Shown piece after piece: positions 1 through 8,748 of a stretch of DNA of 41,678 nucleotides. The stretch is from Gammaproteobacteria bacterium (GTDB taxonomy: Bacteria; Pseudomonadota; Gammaproteobacteria; Thiohalobacterales; Thiohalobacteraceae). The translations under genes were made by a program, and so were the position numbers. The stretch is from NCBI GenBank assembly GCA_016218375.1, contig JACREG010000134.1, forward strand, positions 1 to 41,678, in the 5' to 3' direction. The notes under the pieces are model-generated. The model ran no database searches. It had not been told where the DNA came from and was given only the letters and a program-made list of their open reading frames with translations. Numbering within the stretch: position 1 is the stretch's first letter; the number at the start of each line of letters is the position of its first letter.

Positions 1-813
1 CAGGCCAAGGCCGCCGGCGCCGACATCCGCCCGGTCGCCTCGCCCACCGAGGTCGTGCGCATCGCACGCGAGCAACCCAACCGCGACGTGGTGTTCTTCG
101 CCGCCGGTTTCGAAACCACCACCGCGCCGGTCGCGGCCATGCTCGCCGAAGGCGTGCCGCACAATCTGAGTCTGCTGTTGTCGGGGCGTTTGACTTGGCC
201 GGCGGTGGCCATGCTGCTGGACTCGGGCACGCCGGGTTTCGACTGCCTGATCGCGCCCGGTCATGTCGGCACGGTGATGGGCCCAGAGGAATGGGAATTC
301 GTCGTCAAGGATCACAACATCCCGGCCGCAATGGCCGGTTTCACACCCGTGTCGCTGCTGGCGGCCATGTATTCGGTGTTGCGCCAATATCTCGAACAGC
401 GCCCGTTCCTGGACAACTGTTATCCGGAAGTGGTGCGGCCCGGCGGCAATCCCGCGGCCAAGCATCTGCTCAATACCACGCTGAACGTCGTCGATGCCAA
501 CTGGCGCGGCGTCGGCGTGATCCCCGCCTCGGGATTCGCGCCCGCTCCCGCGTATGCGCATCTGGATGTACGCGCGCGCTTCCCCGACTACACCGACACC
601 GCGCGTAAACGCGCCGGGCAGATGCCGCCGGGTTGCGATTGCGCCAAGGTCGTGCTCGGCCGCATCTATCCCAACGAATGCCGGCTCTACGGCCGCGCCT
701 GTAACCCGCGCAATCCTATCGGCCCGTGCATGGTCTCCGACGAAGGTGCCTGCCGTATCTGGTGGAGCAGCGGCGTGCGCGAGGCTACGGAAACCGCCGC
801 AGAACCCGTGTAG
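1..813 (+). CDS. hypD: Hydrogenase maturation factor HypD (3' part)
   Basis: The frame is open from base 1, so the gene starts outside the window; 270 C-terminal residues are visible, against about 370 in full-length HypD. HypD works with HypC as the iron-sulfur scaffold on which the Fe(CN)2CO group of NiFe hydrogenases is built. Visible family motifs are GFETT near the start of the fragment, the PGHVGTVMG segment, and the C-terminal cysteine pattern CDCAKVVLGRIYPNEC followed by GPCMVSDEGAC, which belongs to the Fe-S region. It ends at TAG, 6 bases before the end of a convergent gene. Its presence implies a NiFe hydrogenase encoded elsewhere. Confidence 0.95.
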   Translation, partial: QAKAAGADIRPVASPTEVVRIAREQPNRDVVFFAAGFETTTAPVAAMLAEGVPHNLSLLLSGRLTWPAVAMLLDSGTPGFDCLIAPGHVGTVMGPEEWEFVVKDHNIPAAMAGFTPVSLLAAMYSVLRQYLEQRPFLDNCYPEVVRPGGNPAAKHLLNTTLNVVDANWRGVGVIPASGFAPAPAYAHLDVRARFPDYTDTARKRAGQMPPGCDCAKVVLGRIYPNECRLYGRACNPRNPIGPCMVSDEGACRIWWSSGVREATETAAEPV

Positions 814-819
814 GGCGCA

Positions 820-1272
820 TTAGCTCGCGAAGATCCAGAAATAGCCAAGGTTGTAATACACATGCAACAGGATGGGTGCATGCAGGCTGCCGTGGCGATC
901 GCGGAAATAGCCGAAGATCAGTGAAGGCACCAGCACCGCCAGCGCCGCCAGCGGTGGGTGAGCGAGAAAATGCAGCAGCGTAAAGAGCGCGCTGGTGACG
1001 AGATTCGCGTGAGTCAGTCCATACCAACGCCTTTGCAAGCGTGGCTGCTCCAACAGATAACCTTGCAACAGGCCGCGGAACAACAGCTCTTCGATGCAGG
1101 GATAGAGCACGCCGAGATAGAGCGCATCGCGCGGATGACGTATCGGCCAGGCCCACTCGGGTTCGGGCGCGAAAACGAAATAGCCCAGCAACCATACCAG
1201 CGCTGCCGCGACGACCGCCCAGCGGAACGGCGCGTCATGCAGTAATCGCCGCATGGCTAGCGTGAGTTTCAT
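820..1272 (-). CDS. CPBP-family glutamic intramembrane protease (short form)
   Basis: A 150-residue membrane protein. The CPBP (Abi/CAAX protease-like) motifs are clear: EELLFRGLLQG with the paired glutamates and arginine, a histidine in LLHFLAHPP, and a C-terminal HVYYN. Hydrophobic stretches suggest four helices. The small size, the run PSLIFGYFRDRHGS and the ending resemble, from memory, the compact proteases associated with JDVT-CTERM protein sorting (MrtJ); this is an inference, and no JDVT-type C-terminus was seen in the window. ATG chosen at 1272, with a weak ribosome site. It follows the exported-protein gene at 1288-2061 by 15 bases on the same strand, so the two are probably cotranscribed. 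Confidence 0.8.
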   Translation of the reverse strand: MKLTLAMRRLLHDAPFRWAVVAAALVWLLGYFVFAPEPEWAWPIRHPRDALYLGVLYPCIEELLFRGLLQGYLLEQPRLQRRWYGLTHANLVTSALFTLLHFLAHPPLAALAVLVPSLIFGYFRDRHGSLHAPILLHVYYNLGYFWIFAS

Positions 1273-1287
1273 CCGCGCTCGGCGCGA

Positions 1288-2061
1288 TCAGGGGTTCAAG
1301 TCGACCAACTTCTCGCCGGTCTTGCGGTTGACGATCTCGACGCGTTGCGCCTGAAAACTCTGCTCCGGCACCACCAGTACGCCTTCGATGCGGTAGATGA
1401 GCTCCTTTTCCATATCGCGCACGCGACGCGCCTGCTCGATGGCCGCGTATGCATAGAAGGTCACGTCGCTGATGAAGAAGGTGTCTTTGTCGCGATGCCA
1501 GGCATCTTCCTCGCCCTGCATGTAATAAGTCATGCAGCCGCGCCAGGAGTCGGTGCGGCATGGTTCGATTTTGCTGATGAACCGCTTGTTGGCCCGCGCG
1601 TCGCGCGGCGTGCATTCCTTGTAGGCGCTGGCCTTGGGCGTCGGATCGTCGATGTGCCAGCGATCCCGCGGCAGTTTGTCGAGCATGGCCGGGAAGTCGT
1701 CCCAGACCAGGGCATCGTAGCGGATGCGCATGCCCTTGGTGGTCGGCAACTCGAACAGAAAGCGGCCGGCATCGGCGTCGTACTTCAGCAGCACCGGCAC
1801 ATCCATGCGCGCGGACTCGACGCGGCGCAACGTGTCGCAGCCGACGCGCAGTTGTTCGACCCGACGTCGGTATTCCTCCTGGGTTTCGTATTCGCCGCGC
1901 ACCGGCGTGAATTCCTGGCGCGCCTTGCAGCGCTCGTAGTCTTCCCAGAAGCCGGTGAAGGTCTGGGATTTGCCGCTGGCGGTGATGTTCGGCTCTTCTG
2001 CGCAGGCGTTGATCGCCAGGCAGGTCATCAAGACACCGATTGCTACTGAAACGCTCTGCAT
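1288..2061 (-). CDS. Unknown exported protein
   Basis: 257 residues, not recognised. The start at 2061 is chosen because GGGGGGA lies 6 bases upstream and because it places a typical signal peptide at the N-terminus (hydrophobic SVAIGVLMTCLAINACA then EE), probably cleaved after ACA; a lipoprotein is a weaker alternative since the sequence before the cysteine is a poor lipobox. The mature part is hydrophilic, with several cysteines (YERCKAR, VGCDT, KECTP, EPC, RGC) that could form disulfides in the periplasm. The remainder is alternating charged and aromatic segments without a recognisable motif. It sits directly upstream of the CPBP protease gene. Confidence 0.7.
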   Translation of the reverse strand: MQSVSVAIGVLMTCLAINACAEEPNITASGKSQTFTGFWEDYERCKARQEFTPVRGEYETQEEYRRRVEQLRVGCDTLRRVESARMDVPVLLKYDADAGRFLFELPTTKGMRIRYDALVWDDFPAMLDKLPRDRWHIDDPTPKASAYKECTPRDARANKRFISKIEPCRTDSWRGCMTYYMQGEEDAWHRDKDTFFISDVTFYAYAAIEQARRVRDMEKELIYRIEGVLVVPEQSFQAQRVEIVNRKTGEKLVDLNP

Positions 2062-2259
2062 AGTTTCCCCCCAAGACCCTATATGACCCCTGCAATCCCC
2101 CTGGACGGCAGCGCGCGGAAGGCCAGCCATTATGCGGCCGTTGCGCGATTGTCGTCGGGCATTCTAGCGTCAAATCGCCGCGGGTATCCACTCGGGAATG
2201 AGATCGGAAATGGGGCCGGATATGCGTCGGGCATGTGGCCTGCATCCGCGCGATCCCGG

Positions 2260-2265
2260 TATACT
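2260..2265 (+). promoter_or_regulatory. Possible -10 element for galE
   Basis: TATACT lies 35 bases before the galE start codon, which would give a leader of about 28 bases carrying the GGGGAG ribosome site. No convincing -35 hexamer was found at the right distance, so this is tentative. Confidence 0.3.
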
Positions 2266-2299
2266 CGCCGCACTAAATCGACACGCGGGGAGTTCAATC

Positions 2300-3301
2300 A
2301 TGTCCAAAGGGGGCACACTGGTGTCCGGCGGCGCCGGCTATATCGGCAGCCACGTTGTACGCCAACTGGTCGCGGCCGGTGAAAGCGTCGTTGTACTCGA
2401 CAATCTGTCGACCGGCTTCAAAGACGCGGTGATCCCCGGTGCCGAACTGGTGGTCGGCGACCCCGGCGATCAGGTGCTGGTCGCCGAACTGCTGAAGAAA
2501 TACCGGATCGACTCGGTGCTGCACTTCGCCGCGCATACCATCGTTCCGGAATCCGTCTCCGACCCGCTCAAGTATTACGGCAACAACACCTGCTGCACGC
2601 GCAATCTGCTGGCCTGCTGCCAGGCCGCGGGCGTGAAGCATTTCATTTTCTCCTCCACTGCGGCGGTCTACGGTATTCCCGAGGGACCAATGGCGACCGA
2701 GGACACGCCCAATGCGCCGATCAATCCCTACGGCACGTCCAAGCTGATGAGCGAATGGATGCTGCGCGATCTGTCGGCCGCGACCGATCTTCGACATGTC
2801 GCACTCCGCTATTTCAACGTCGCCGGGTGCAGCCCGGACGGGAAGATCGGCCAGTCCACGCGCAAGGCCACCCTGCTCATCAAAGTGGCCTGCGAAGTTG
2901 CGGTCGGCCGACGCGAGAAGCTGCTGGTATTCGGCACCGATTATCCGACGCCGGATGGCACCGGCGTGCGCGATTACATCCATGTCGAGGATCTCGCCGA
3001 CGCGCATCTGAAGGCGTTGGCGTATCTGCGCCAGGGCGGCGCCTCGACCACGCTCAATTGCGGCTATGGCCACGGCTACAGTGTGAAGGAAGTGATCGAC
3101 GCCGTCGAACGCGTCGCCGGACATAAGATCAAGGTCGAGGAAGTCGTACGCCGCGCCGGCGATCCGCCGTCGCTGGTGGCGAAATCCGACAAGGCCCGAA
3201 GCGTGTTGAAGTGGACGCCGCGCTTCGACGATCTGGATCTGATCGTGAAGACCTCGCTGGATTGGGAACGCAAGCTGGCGAAGGGCGAGGTGTACGGCTG
3301 A
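2300..3301 (+). CDS. galE: UDP-glucose 4-epimerase
   Basis: 333 residues, the usual GalE length. It interconverts UDP-glucose and UDP-galactose in the cytoplasm to feed surface polysaccharide synthesis. The Rossmann motif GGAGYIGS is at residues 10-17; the short-chain dehydrogenase catalytic elements follow as FSSTAAVYG and the Y-x3-K pair in NPYGTSK. RDYIHVEDLADAH is the conserved segment of extended SDR epimerases. The start at 2300 is chosen because GGGGAG lies just upstream and the protein then begins MSKGGTLVSGG; an in-frame ATG 102 bases upstream lacks support. It stands alone, facing the two minus-strand sugar-nucleotide genes. Confidence 0.93.
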   Translation: MSKGGTLVSGGAGYIGSHVVRQLVAAGESVVVLDNLSTGFKDAVIPGAELVVGDPGDQVLVAELLKKYRIDSVLHFAAHTIVPESVSDPLKYYGNNTCCTRNLLACCQAAGVKHFIFSSTAAVYGIPEGPMATEDTPNAPINPYGTSKLMSEWMLRDLSAATDLRHVALRYFNVAGCSPDGKIGQSTRKATLLIKVACEVAVGRREKLLVFGTDYPTPDGTGVRDYIHVEDLADAHLKALAYLRQGGASTTLNCGYGHGYSVKEVIDAVERVAGHKIKVEEVVRRAGDPPSLVAKSDKARSVLKWTPRFDDLDLIVKTSLDWERKLAKGEVYG

Positions 3302-3373
3302 ACGATGCCGCGCGGCGCGGCGCTACGCGCCTTTATGCCCTTCGGGTATGAACCGGGCCTACGCGATACTGCG

Positions 3374-4381
3374 TCAGACCTTGAAATATTCCCGATACCA
3401 CGCCACGAAGCGCGCGATGCCGTCTTCCACCGTGGTCGCCGGTTTGTAACCGACATCCGTCACCAGATCCGCGACATCGGCGTAGGTGTCCGGCACATCG
3501 CCGAGTTGCAGCGGCAACAGATTCATCTCGGCCTTCTTGCCCAGGCAATCTTCCAGCACTTTGATGTAATGCATCAGTTCAACCGGCTGATTGTTGCCTA
3601 TGTTGTAGAGCTTGTACGGCGCATTGCTGGTCGCGGAATCCGGTGTGTCGCTGCTCCAGTCCGGATTCGGCGCGGGGATGCGGTCCAATATGCGAATCAC
3701 GCCTTCGACGATGTCGTCGATATAGGTGAAGTCGCGGCGGTGTTTGCCGTAGTTGAACACGTCGATGGGTTTGCCGGCGAGGATGTTCTTGGTGAACATG
3801 AACAACGCCATGTCCGGGCGGCCCCACGGGCCGTACACGGTGAAGAAGCGCAGGCCGGTGGTCGGCAAGCGGAACAAATGACTGTAGGTGTGCGCCATCA
3901 ATTCGTTGGCCTTCTTACTCGCCGCGTACAAACTCACCGGATGATCGACGTTCTGATGCACCGAGAACGGCATCTGGGTATTGGCGCCGTACACGGAACT
4001 GCTGGAGGCGTACACCAGATGTTCCACGCCGTTGTGGCGGCAGCCTTCGAGAATATTCACGAAGCCGACCAGGTTGGTGTCCACATAGGAATGCGGATTC
4101 TCCAACGAATAACGCACGCCGGCCTGAGCGGCGAGATTCACCACGCGGTTGGGCTTGTGCTTGGCGAACACCTCGGCGATGGCGGCACGGTCTTCCAGAT
4201 TCACGCGCACGTCGGTGAAGCTCGGATATTTCGCAACGCGCGCCAGGCGCGCCTTCTTCAGATTGACGTCGTAGTAATCGTTGAGATTGTCGATGCCGAT
4301 GACTTCGTCGCCGCGCTTGAGCAGACGCAGGGCCAGATTGGAGCCGATAAATCCGGCGGAACCCGTGATTAAGACTTTCAT
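3374..4381 (-). CDS. UDP-glucuronate 4-epimerase (CapI/LpsL type)
   Basis: 335 residues, extended short-chain dehydrogenase. The NAD-binding GSAGFIGS is at residues 7-14, followed by [17 protein letters not shown], which is characteristic of UDP-glucuronate/galacturonate epimerases. The catalytic Ser-Thr-like segment YASSSSVYG and the YAASKKANE (Tyr-x3-Lys) pair are present, and [17 protein letters not shown] is the family hallmark. It would make UDP-galacturonate for capsule or lipopolysaccharide. GAGGA lies four bases before the ATG. The gene is 28 bases downstream of the nucleotide-sugar dehydrogenase, so the two form an operon; if the dehydrogenase makes a UDP-HexNAc uronate, that product may be the real substrate here. 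Confidence 0.88.
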   Translation of the reverse strand: MKVLITGSAGFIGSNLALRLLKRGDEVIGIDNLNDYYDVNLKKARLARVAKYPSFTDVRVNLEDRAAIAEVFAKHKPNRVVNLAAQAGVRYSLENPHSYVDTNLVGFVNILEGCRHNGVEHLVYASSSSVYGANTQMPFSVHQNVDHPVSLYAASKKANELMAHTYSHLFRLPTTGLRFFTVYGPWGRPDMALFMFTKNILAGKPIDVFNYGKHRRDFTYIDDIVEGVIRILDRIPAPNPDWSSDTPDSATSNAPYKLYNIGNNQPVELMHYIKVLEDCLGKKAEMNLLPLQLGDVPDTYADVADLVTDVGYKPATTVEDGIARFVAWYREYFKV

Positions 4382-4409
4382 GCTGTCCTCGTAGTTTGAA
4401 TGCGCGACC

Positions 4410-5687
4410 TCAGAGACGGCCGTCGACCTCGTTGGCGGGCAGGACGTATTTCACGTCGAATAACACGCAGTCGGGTTTGCCTAAGGCGCGGATTTTGGCG
4501 GTGCCCATTGCGAGGAACTGATGGTGGGAAACCGCCAGAATGATCGCATCGTAGTGCCCCGGTTTCGGTGCCTCGATCGGTGTCAGGCCATATTCATGCT
4601 GCGCTTCCTGCGCATCGACCCAGGGATCGTAGACATCCACATTGGCGTTGTAGCCCTTGAACTCCTCGACCACGTCGACGACACGCGTGTTGCGCAGATC
4701 CGGGCAGTTCTCTTTGAAGGTCAGCCCCATGATGAGCACGTTCGCACCGGCGACATGAATGCGCTTTTGCGTCATCAGTTTCACGACGCGCTCGGCGACA
4801 TGCGCACCCATGCTGTCGTTGATGCGCCGACCGGCCAGGATCACCTCGGGGTGATAGCCGATCTCCGTGGCCTTGTGCGTCAGATAATACGGATCGACGC
4901 CGATGCAGTGACCGCCGACCAGACCGGGACGGAACGGCAGGAAGTTCCATTTGGTGCCGGCGGCCTTGAGCACGTCTTCGGTGTTTATACCAAGGCGTTC
5001 GAAAATCAGTGCCAGTTCGTTGATGAGTGCGATGTTGACGTCGCGCTGGGTGTTCTCGATGACCTTGGCCGCCTCGGCGACACGGATGCTGCTGGCCTTG
5101 TGCGTGCCGGCGGTGATGATTTTGCGGTACAACGCGTCGACGAAATCGGCCGCCGCCGGCGTCGAGCCCGAGGTGACTTTGAGAATGGTGCTGACGCGGT
5201 GTTCCTTGTCGCCCGGATTGATGCGTTCCGGGCTGTAGCCGACGTAGAAATCCTGGTTGAATTTGAGACCCGACTCGCGCTCCATGATCGGCACGCAGAC
5301 CTCTTCAGTCGCGCCCGGATACACGGTGGATTCGAAGATCGCCACGTCGCCCTTCTTGAGCACGCGGCCGATGGTGTGGCTGGCGCTCTCGATGGGGGTC
5401 AGGTCCGGACGTTTGTAGCGGTCGATGGGCGTCGGCACGGTGGCGATATACACATTGCACCCGGCGATGCCGGCCTCGCTGTCGGCATAGCTCAAGTGCT
5501 TGGCCTCGGCCAATTCCTCGGCGTTGACCTCCAGTGTGTTATCGCGTCCGGCGCGCAGCTCGGCAATGCGCTCGGCCTTGATATCGAAACCCACGGTCGG
5601 GAAATATTTACCGAATTCGACGGCCAGCGGCAGGCCGACATACCCCAGGCCAACCACCGCGATTTTCACTTCGTCCAACTTCAACAT
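4410..5687 (-). CDS. Nucleotide-sugar dehydrogenase, TviB/WbpO type
   Basis: 425 residues. It belongs to the UDP-glucose/GDP-mannose dehydrogenase superfamily and oxidises a UDP-sugar twice at C6 using NAD+. The N-terminal Rossmann motif is [10 protein letters not shown], the catalytic cysteine lies in [16 protein letters not shown], and the C-terminal domain has [14 protein letters not shown]. The [11 protein letters not shown] form and the length point to the WbpO/TviB branch (UDP-GlcNAc or UDP-GalNAc dehydrogenase, Vi-type polysaccharides) rather than UDP-glucose dehydrogenase. The start at 5687 is preferred over upstream in-frame starts because AGAAGGA lies 6 bases before it and the protein then begins [15 protein letters not shown]. 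It leads a two-gene operon with the epimerase. Confidence 0.88.
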   Translation of the reverse strand: MLKLDEVKIAVVGLGYVGLPLAVEFGKYFPTVGFDIKAERIAELRAGRDNTLEVNAEELAEAKHLSYADSEAGIAGCNVYIATVPTPIDRYKRPDLTPIESASHTIGRVLKKGDVAIFESTVYPGATEEVCVPIMERESGLKFNQDFYVGYSPERINPGDKEHRVSTILKVTSGSTPAAADFVDALYRKIITAGTHKASSIRVAEAAKVIENTQRDVNIALINELALIFERLGINTEDVLKAAGTKWNFLPFRPGLVGGHCIGVDPYYLTHKATEIGYHPEVILAGRRINDSMGAHVAERVVKLMTQKRIHVAGANVLIMGLTFKENCPDLRNTRVVDVVEEFKGYNANVDVYDPWVDAQEAQHEYGLTPIEAPKPGHYDAIILAVSHHQFLAMGTAKIRALGKPDCVLFDVKYVLPANEVDGRL

Positions 5688-6050
5688 GATGCATCCTTCT
5701 GACGACATATTGTTATTCAAGGGGATAAGTGCCGCCCCTTCCGCCCCTTCCCGGGACCACACTCGCCCGCAAGCGCGGCGTAGTGTACCGCAGCGAACCC
5801 GGCAACGGCGAGCCACGGGCATGCGCCCGTGCAGGAAATTCTCTGCTTTTGGCGTCCGAATACCGGCCAACTTGACTGTAACAATGACGACTCATACCGA
5901 CGGACAAGCGCATCCGCGCGCGATCACACAGCGCATCTCAATCCTCTGTAAACTGATCGCATAGCGATTTAACCGTTTGAATCCAAAAACCTTCGGGAGT
6001 AGGATTCAACGCGCTGAATAACACAGTATTTGTCTAGGGATGGCATTGCG
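5688..6050. other. 363-base intergenic region between divergent genes
   Basis: No coding region is supported here. It must hold the promoters for the dehydrogenase/epimerase operon (leftward) and for the HTH-receiver gene (rightward). A perfect 7-bp hairpin with an ATGC loop lies at 5814-5831 (CACGGGC/GCCCGTG) without a T-run. A second structured element at 5977-6009 is listed separately. TTGACT occurs near 5870 but without a good -10 at standard spacing. Confidence 0.6.
5977..6009 (+). promoter_or_regulatory. Structured leader: nested hairpin with UUCG tetraloop
   Basis: TTGAATCC (5977-5984) and GGATTCAA (6002-6009) are perfect inverted repeats. Inside them CC-TTCG-GG (5990-5997) would form a short stem capped by the very stable C(UUCG)G tetraloop, leaving an internal loop of AAAAA opposite AGTA. 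The element ends 41 bases before the GTG start of the HTH-receiver gene. It could be a leader RNA structure or a DNA operator. Confidence 0.4.
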
Positions 6051-6641
6051 GTGGACTTCAAAGACTATTTCACACCCAACGAAGTCGCACAGTTGTTCAT
6101 GGTCTCACCGGTGACCGTCAGACAATGGGCACAGAAAGGGTTATTGAACGCCGCGCTGACAGCCGGCGGACATCGGCGGTTTTTGCACCAGGAACTGATC
6201 CGCTTCGCCCTCGAGCGCGGCCTCACCTTGAACTGGCCCGCCCAAGGCAAGGCCCGGATCTTGATCGTCGACGACGACGCGCTGCTGTCTGCATGCCTCT
6301 ACGAATTTCTGGAAGGACGCCCCGATATCGAGGCAGTGGACATCGCCACGCATGGCTTTCAGGCCGGGCGCAAATTACACAGTTTCAGACCGAACCTGAT
6401 GTTGCTGGATTTGACGATGCCCGGCATGGACGGCTTTGCCGTGTGCAACGACTTGAAGACGGACCCTTCGACACACAACATCCGGGTGCTGGCCATGACG
6501 GATTATCCGGACACGGACAACCTCGATCGCATCCTGCGCGCCGGCGCCGAGGTCTGTCTCGAAAAACCGGTCGATACCAACCGTCTGCTGGAATTACTCC
6601 ACCCGGAGCCGCGGCAAGGTCTGAGCCACGCGCACAGTTAA
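6051..6641 (+). CDS. HTH DNA-binding domain fused to response-regulator receiver domain
   Basis: 196 residues. The N-terminal 55 residues are a MerR/excisionase-type helix-turn-helix (YFTPNEVAQLFMVSPVTVRQWAQ, then GGHRRF, the typical wing). After a short linker comes a CheY-like receiver domain: acidic pair in ILIVDDD, phospho-acceptor aspartate in LLDLTMPGMDG (about residue 120), conserved Thr in LAMTDYP and Lys in CLEKPV. This reverses the usual order in which the receiver precedes the DNA-binding domain. GTG at 6051 is chosen because AGGGA lies 10 bases upstream; a TTG at 6030 would add 7 residues but has no ribosome site. No sensor kinase is adjacent, so it is an orphan. It overlaps the convergent dnaQ by 4 bases. 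Confidence 0.85.
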   Translation: MDFKDYFTPNEVAQLFMVSPVTVRQWAQKGLLNAALTAGGHRRFLHQELIRFALERGLTLNWPAQGKARILIVDDDALLSACLYEFLEGRPDIEAVDIATHGFQAGRKLHSFRPNLMLLDLTMPGMDGFAVCNDLKTDPSTHNIRVLAMTDYPDTDNLDRILRAGAEVCLEKPVDTNRLLELLHPEPRQGLSHAHS

Positions 6642-7351
6642 CTGTCCAAACGCCGCCACACACACACCCCACCGCTGGCAGTGTCGAGTTTTTCCAACCA
6701 AGCATTGTGTTCCGCAAGCTCCGCGACGCTCGCCTGCAACACCGGCAAGTGCACACGCTCCTGCGGCAGCCGGCGGATGCCGCTGCTCGCGACCCGGGCA
6801 GTATCGCTGGCTGCACCTTCCAGGGATAACGTGACCTGCCCACCGGTCATCGCCAGATAGACGTCCGCGAGGATCTCGGCATCCAGCAAGGCGCCGTGCA
6901 ATTCGCGCCGCGAGTTGTCGACGCTATAACGCTTGCACAAGGCATCCAAATTATTTTTCTGCCCGGGGTGGAGCTTGCGTGCTAACGCCAAAGTGTCCAG
7001 CACACCGCACTGTGCCGCGATGCTTTCGGCATGCCCGAGCAAGCGCAACTCGTTATTGAGAAAACCGACGTCGAACGGCGCGTTGTGGATAATCAGTTCG
7101 GCGCCGCGCACGAAGTCGAGAAAATCCTCCACCACATCGGCGAAGCGCGGTTTGTCGGCGAGAAACTCGTTGGTGATGCCATGCACCTCGACGGCACCGT
7201 CGTCGATGGGCCGGTCGGGTTGCAGATATTGATGAAAACGCCGGCCGGTCGGGCGACGTTTGTCCAGCTCGATACAGCCGATTTCGATGATGCGGTGTCC
7301 GTCGGCGGGCTCCAGGCCGGTGGTTTCGGTATCGAGGACGATCTGGCGCAT
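6638..7351 (-). CDS. dnaQ: DNA polymerase III epsilon subunit (proofreading exonuclease)
   Basis: 237 residues. It is the 3'-5' exonuclease of the replicative polymerase, bound to the alpha subunit and beta clamp. The DEDDh catalytic set is visible: D7 and E9 in VLDTETTG, D94 in HNAPFDVGFL, H152 and D157 in LHGALLDAEI. A clamp-binding-like motif QVTLSL follows at about residues 172-177, where E. coli has QTSMAF. The C-terminal tail would bind the PHP domain of DnaE. It lies 21 bases downstream of rnhA on the same strand, unlike E. coli where the two genes are divergent, so here they are probably cotranscribed. Confidence 0.95.
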   Translation of the reverse strand: MRQIVLDTETTGLEPADGHRIIEIGCIELDKRRPTGRRFHQYLQPDRPIDDGAVEVHGITNEFLADKPRFADVVEDFLDFVRGAELIIHNAPFDVGFLNNELRLLGHAESIAAQCGVLDTLALARKLHPGQKNNLDALCKRYSVDNSRRELHGALLDAEILADVYLAMTGGQVTLSLEGAASDTARVASSGIRRLPQERVHLPVLQASVAELAEHNAWLEKLDTASGGVCVWRRLDS

Positions 7352-7372
7352 ATCTAACGTTCTCCGCGACGG

Positions 7373-7819
7373 CTATTGGCCCAACAATTCATCGATGGCG
7401 CGATTGGCAAGCTGATCGGCGCGCTCATTTTCCGGGTGTCCAGTATGCCCCTTCACCCACTGCCAATCGATCTGGTGCGGCGTAGCCAGACGATCCAACT
7501 CCTGCCAGAGATCCTGATTCTTGACCGGCTGGCGGGCAGAGTTTTTCCACTGTTTGCGCTTCCAACCCGCCAACCATTCGGTGATGCCCTGCAGTACATA
7601 TTTGGAATCGGTCGTCAGACGCACGCGACAGGGACGTTTGAGCGCCGCCAGGGCATGGATGGCCGCAAGCATTTCCATCCGATTGTTGGTGGTCTGCGCC
7701 TCGCCGCCATAGAGTTCCTTTTCCGTACCGTTGAAACGCAGGATCGCACCCCAGCCGCCCGGCCCGGGATTACCGCGGCAGGCGCCGTCGGTAAAAATCT
7801 CCACGAGACCTTCGCTCAT
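7373..7819 (-). CDS. rnhA: Ribonuclease HI
   Basis: 148 residues, typical for RNase HI, which cuts the RNA strand of RNA-DNA hybrids such as R-loops and primers. The four catalytic carboxylates are present: D11 in [16 protein letters not shown]49 in NNRMEML, D71 in TTDSKYV and D135 in NERADQLAN. The basic protrusion ([16 protein letters not shown]) that grips the hybrid is also there. The start at 7819 is chosen because GGAG precedes it and because its ATG overlaps the stop of the upstream methyltransferase-like gene (ATGA), implying translational coupling. A longer in-frame extension upstream is only the shadow of that gene. Confidence 0.95.
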   Translation of the reverse strand: MSEGLVEIFTDGACRGNPGPGGWGAILRFNGTEKELYGGEAQTTNNRMEMLAAIHALAALKRPCRVRLTTDSKYVLQGITEWLAGWKRKQWKNSARQPVKNQDLWQELDRLATPHQIDWQWVKGHTGHPENERADQLANRAIDELLGQ

Positions 7820-8625
7820 AACTCGCTCCGCGAGTGACTGCGCGAACTCGGCTCGATCAACCCGCCCGCCAGCAAACTGCGGCGCGGACGCCAGCGCGGT
7901 CGCAACGGCGTCATGCCCACGACCCGTTTGCGGGCAATCAATTGATACGCCGCAGCCGGGACCGGCCAGCTCCGTGCGGCAAGGCGGTCGAACATCTGCA
8001 TCGGCGGCCAGAACGCCAGCCGCTGGGACGGCGGATGGAAAAATACCGGTCGGCAACTCACCGTATCGAAACCGAGCAAGGCCAGCCAATCCCGCAGCCG
8101 GGCCTGACTGATGAAACGGCCGGTCCAGGGCTGGCGCCGCCGCCAACCGTAGAGCAACCGCCACAGTCCCCACAGCCCATAGGGGTTGAACCCCAGGATC
8201 AGCACATGCCCCTCGGGCACTAGGCAACGATCGACTTCGCGAAGCACTTCATGGGGCTGGGCGGCATATTCGAGGGTGTGCGGCAGAATGATGGTATCCA
8301 GGCTGTCGGTCGCCAGTGGAAAGGCCTGACTCGAACCGGCGAAGCTGACCTGCCCAGCCGCCACACTCATCCCCCCGACCTCCCGGGCGGGCGACATCAC
8401 CCAGCGATGGGAAATGCGGCTGGCGTCTAACGGGGAGGCCTGCCAAGGCGGGGAGACCAACAGCAAGTGATAACCGAACAGCGTCCCCAACGCATCTCTA
8501 ACCGCTTCCAATTCAGACAGTTCCAGGGTATTCCCCAGCGGGGTCTCATACCAGCTGGAGAGCCGCGCCAGCGTCTCGGACTCCGAATCGGCTGGATATG
8601 TCGGGTGCGAGCGGTCCTTTTGCAT
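7816..8625 (-). CDS. YafS-like SAM-dependent methyltransferase family protein
   Basis: 269 residues from the ATG at 8625; a TTG 48 bases upstream is possible but neither start has a strong ribosome site. The middle and later part matches class I methyltransferase folds: [27 protein letters not shown] followed by [21 protein letters not shown]. The glycine-rich SAM motif I is not recognisable; the corresponding stretch reads [12 protein letters not shown], which from memory is how the YafS group looks, so activity is uncertain. Position supports the call: in E. coli yafS lies between gloB/mltD and rnhA/dnaQ, and here it sits between mltD and rnhA, overlapping rnhA by four bases. Confidence 0.82.
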   Translation of the reverse strand: MQKDRSHPTYPADSESETLARLSSWYETPLGNTLELSELEAVRDALGTLFGYHLLLVSPPWQASPLDASRISHRWVMSPAREVGGMSVAAGQVSFAGSSQAFPLATDSLDTIILPHTLEYAAQPHEVLREVDRCLVPEGHVLILGFNPYGLWGLWRLLYGWRRRQPWTGRFISQARLRDWLALLGFDTVSCRPVFFHPPSQRLAFWPPMQMFDRLAARSWPVPAAAYQLIARKRVVGMTPLRPRWRPRRSLLAGGLIEPSSRSHSRSEL

Positions 8626-8748
8626 AGCGTCGGGATGATACCTCAATCCCAGGAAAACTGGGCACAAAGTCAAAAAACGGGAAATTCAAGGTTGACCCCA
8701 GGGGGTATGGCTGTCAGCATGCGCCGCTGAAACCTACGGAACCCAGTC

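Noticed and set aside
2300-5687. A capsule or O-antigen biosynthesis cluster
   Set aside because: Only three nucleotide-sugar genes are present, with no polymerase, flippase or export gene nearby; the single glycosyltransferase is 9 kb away.
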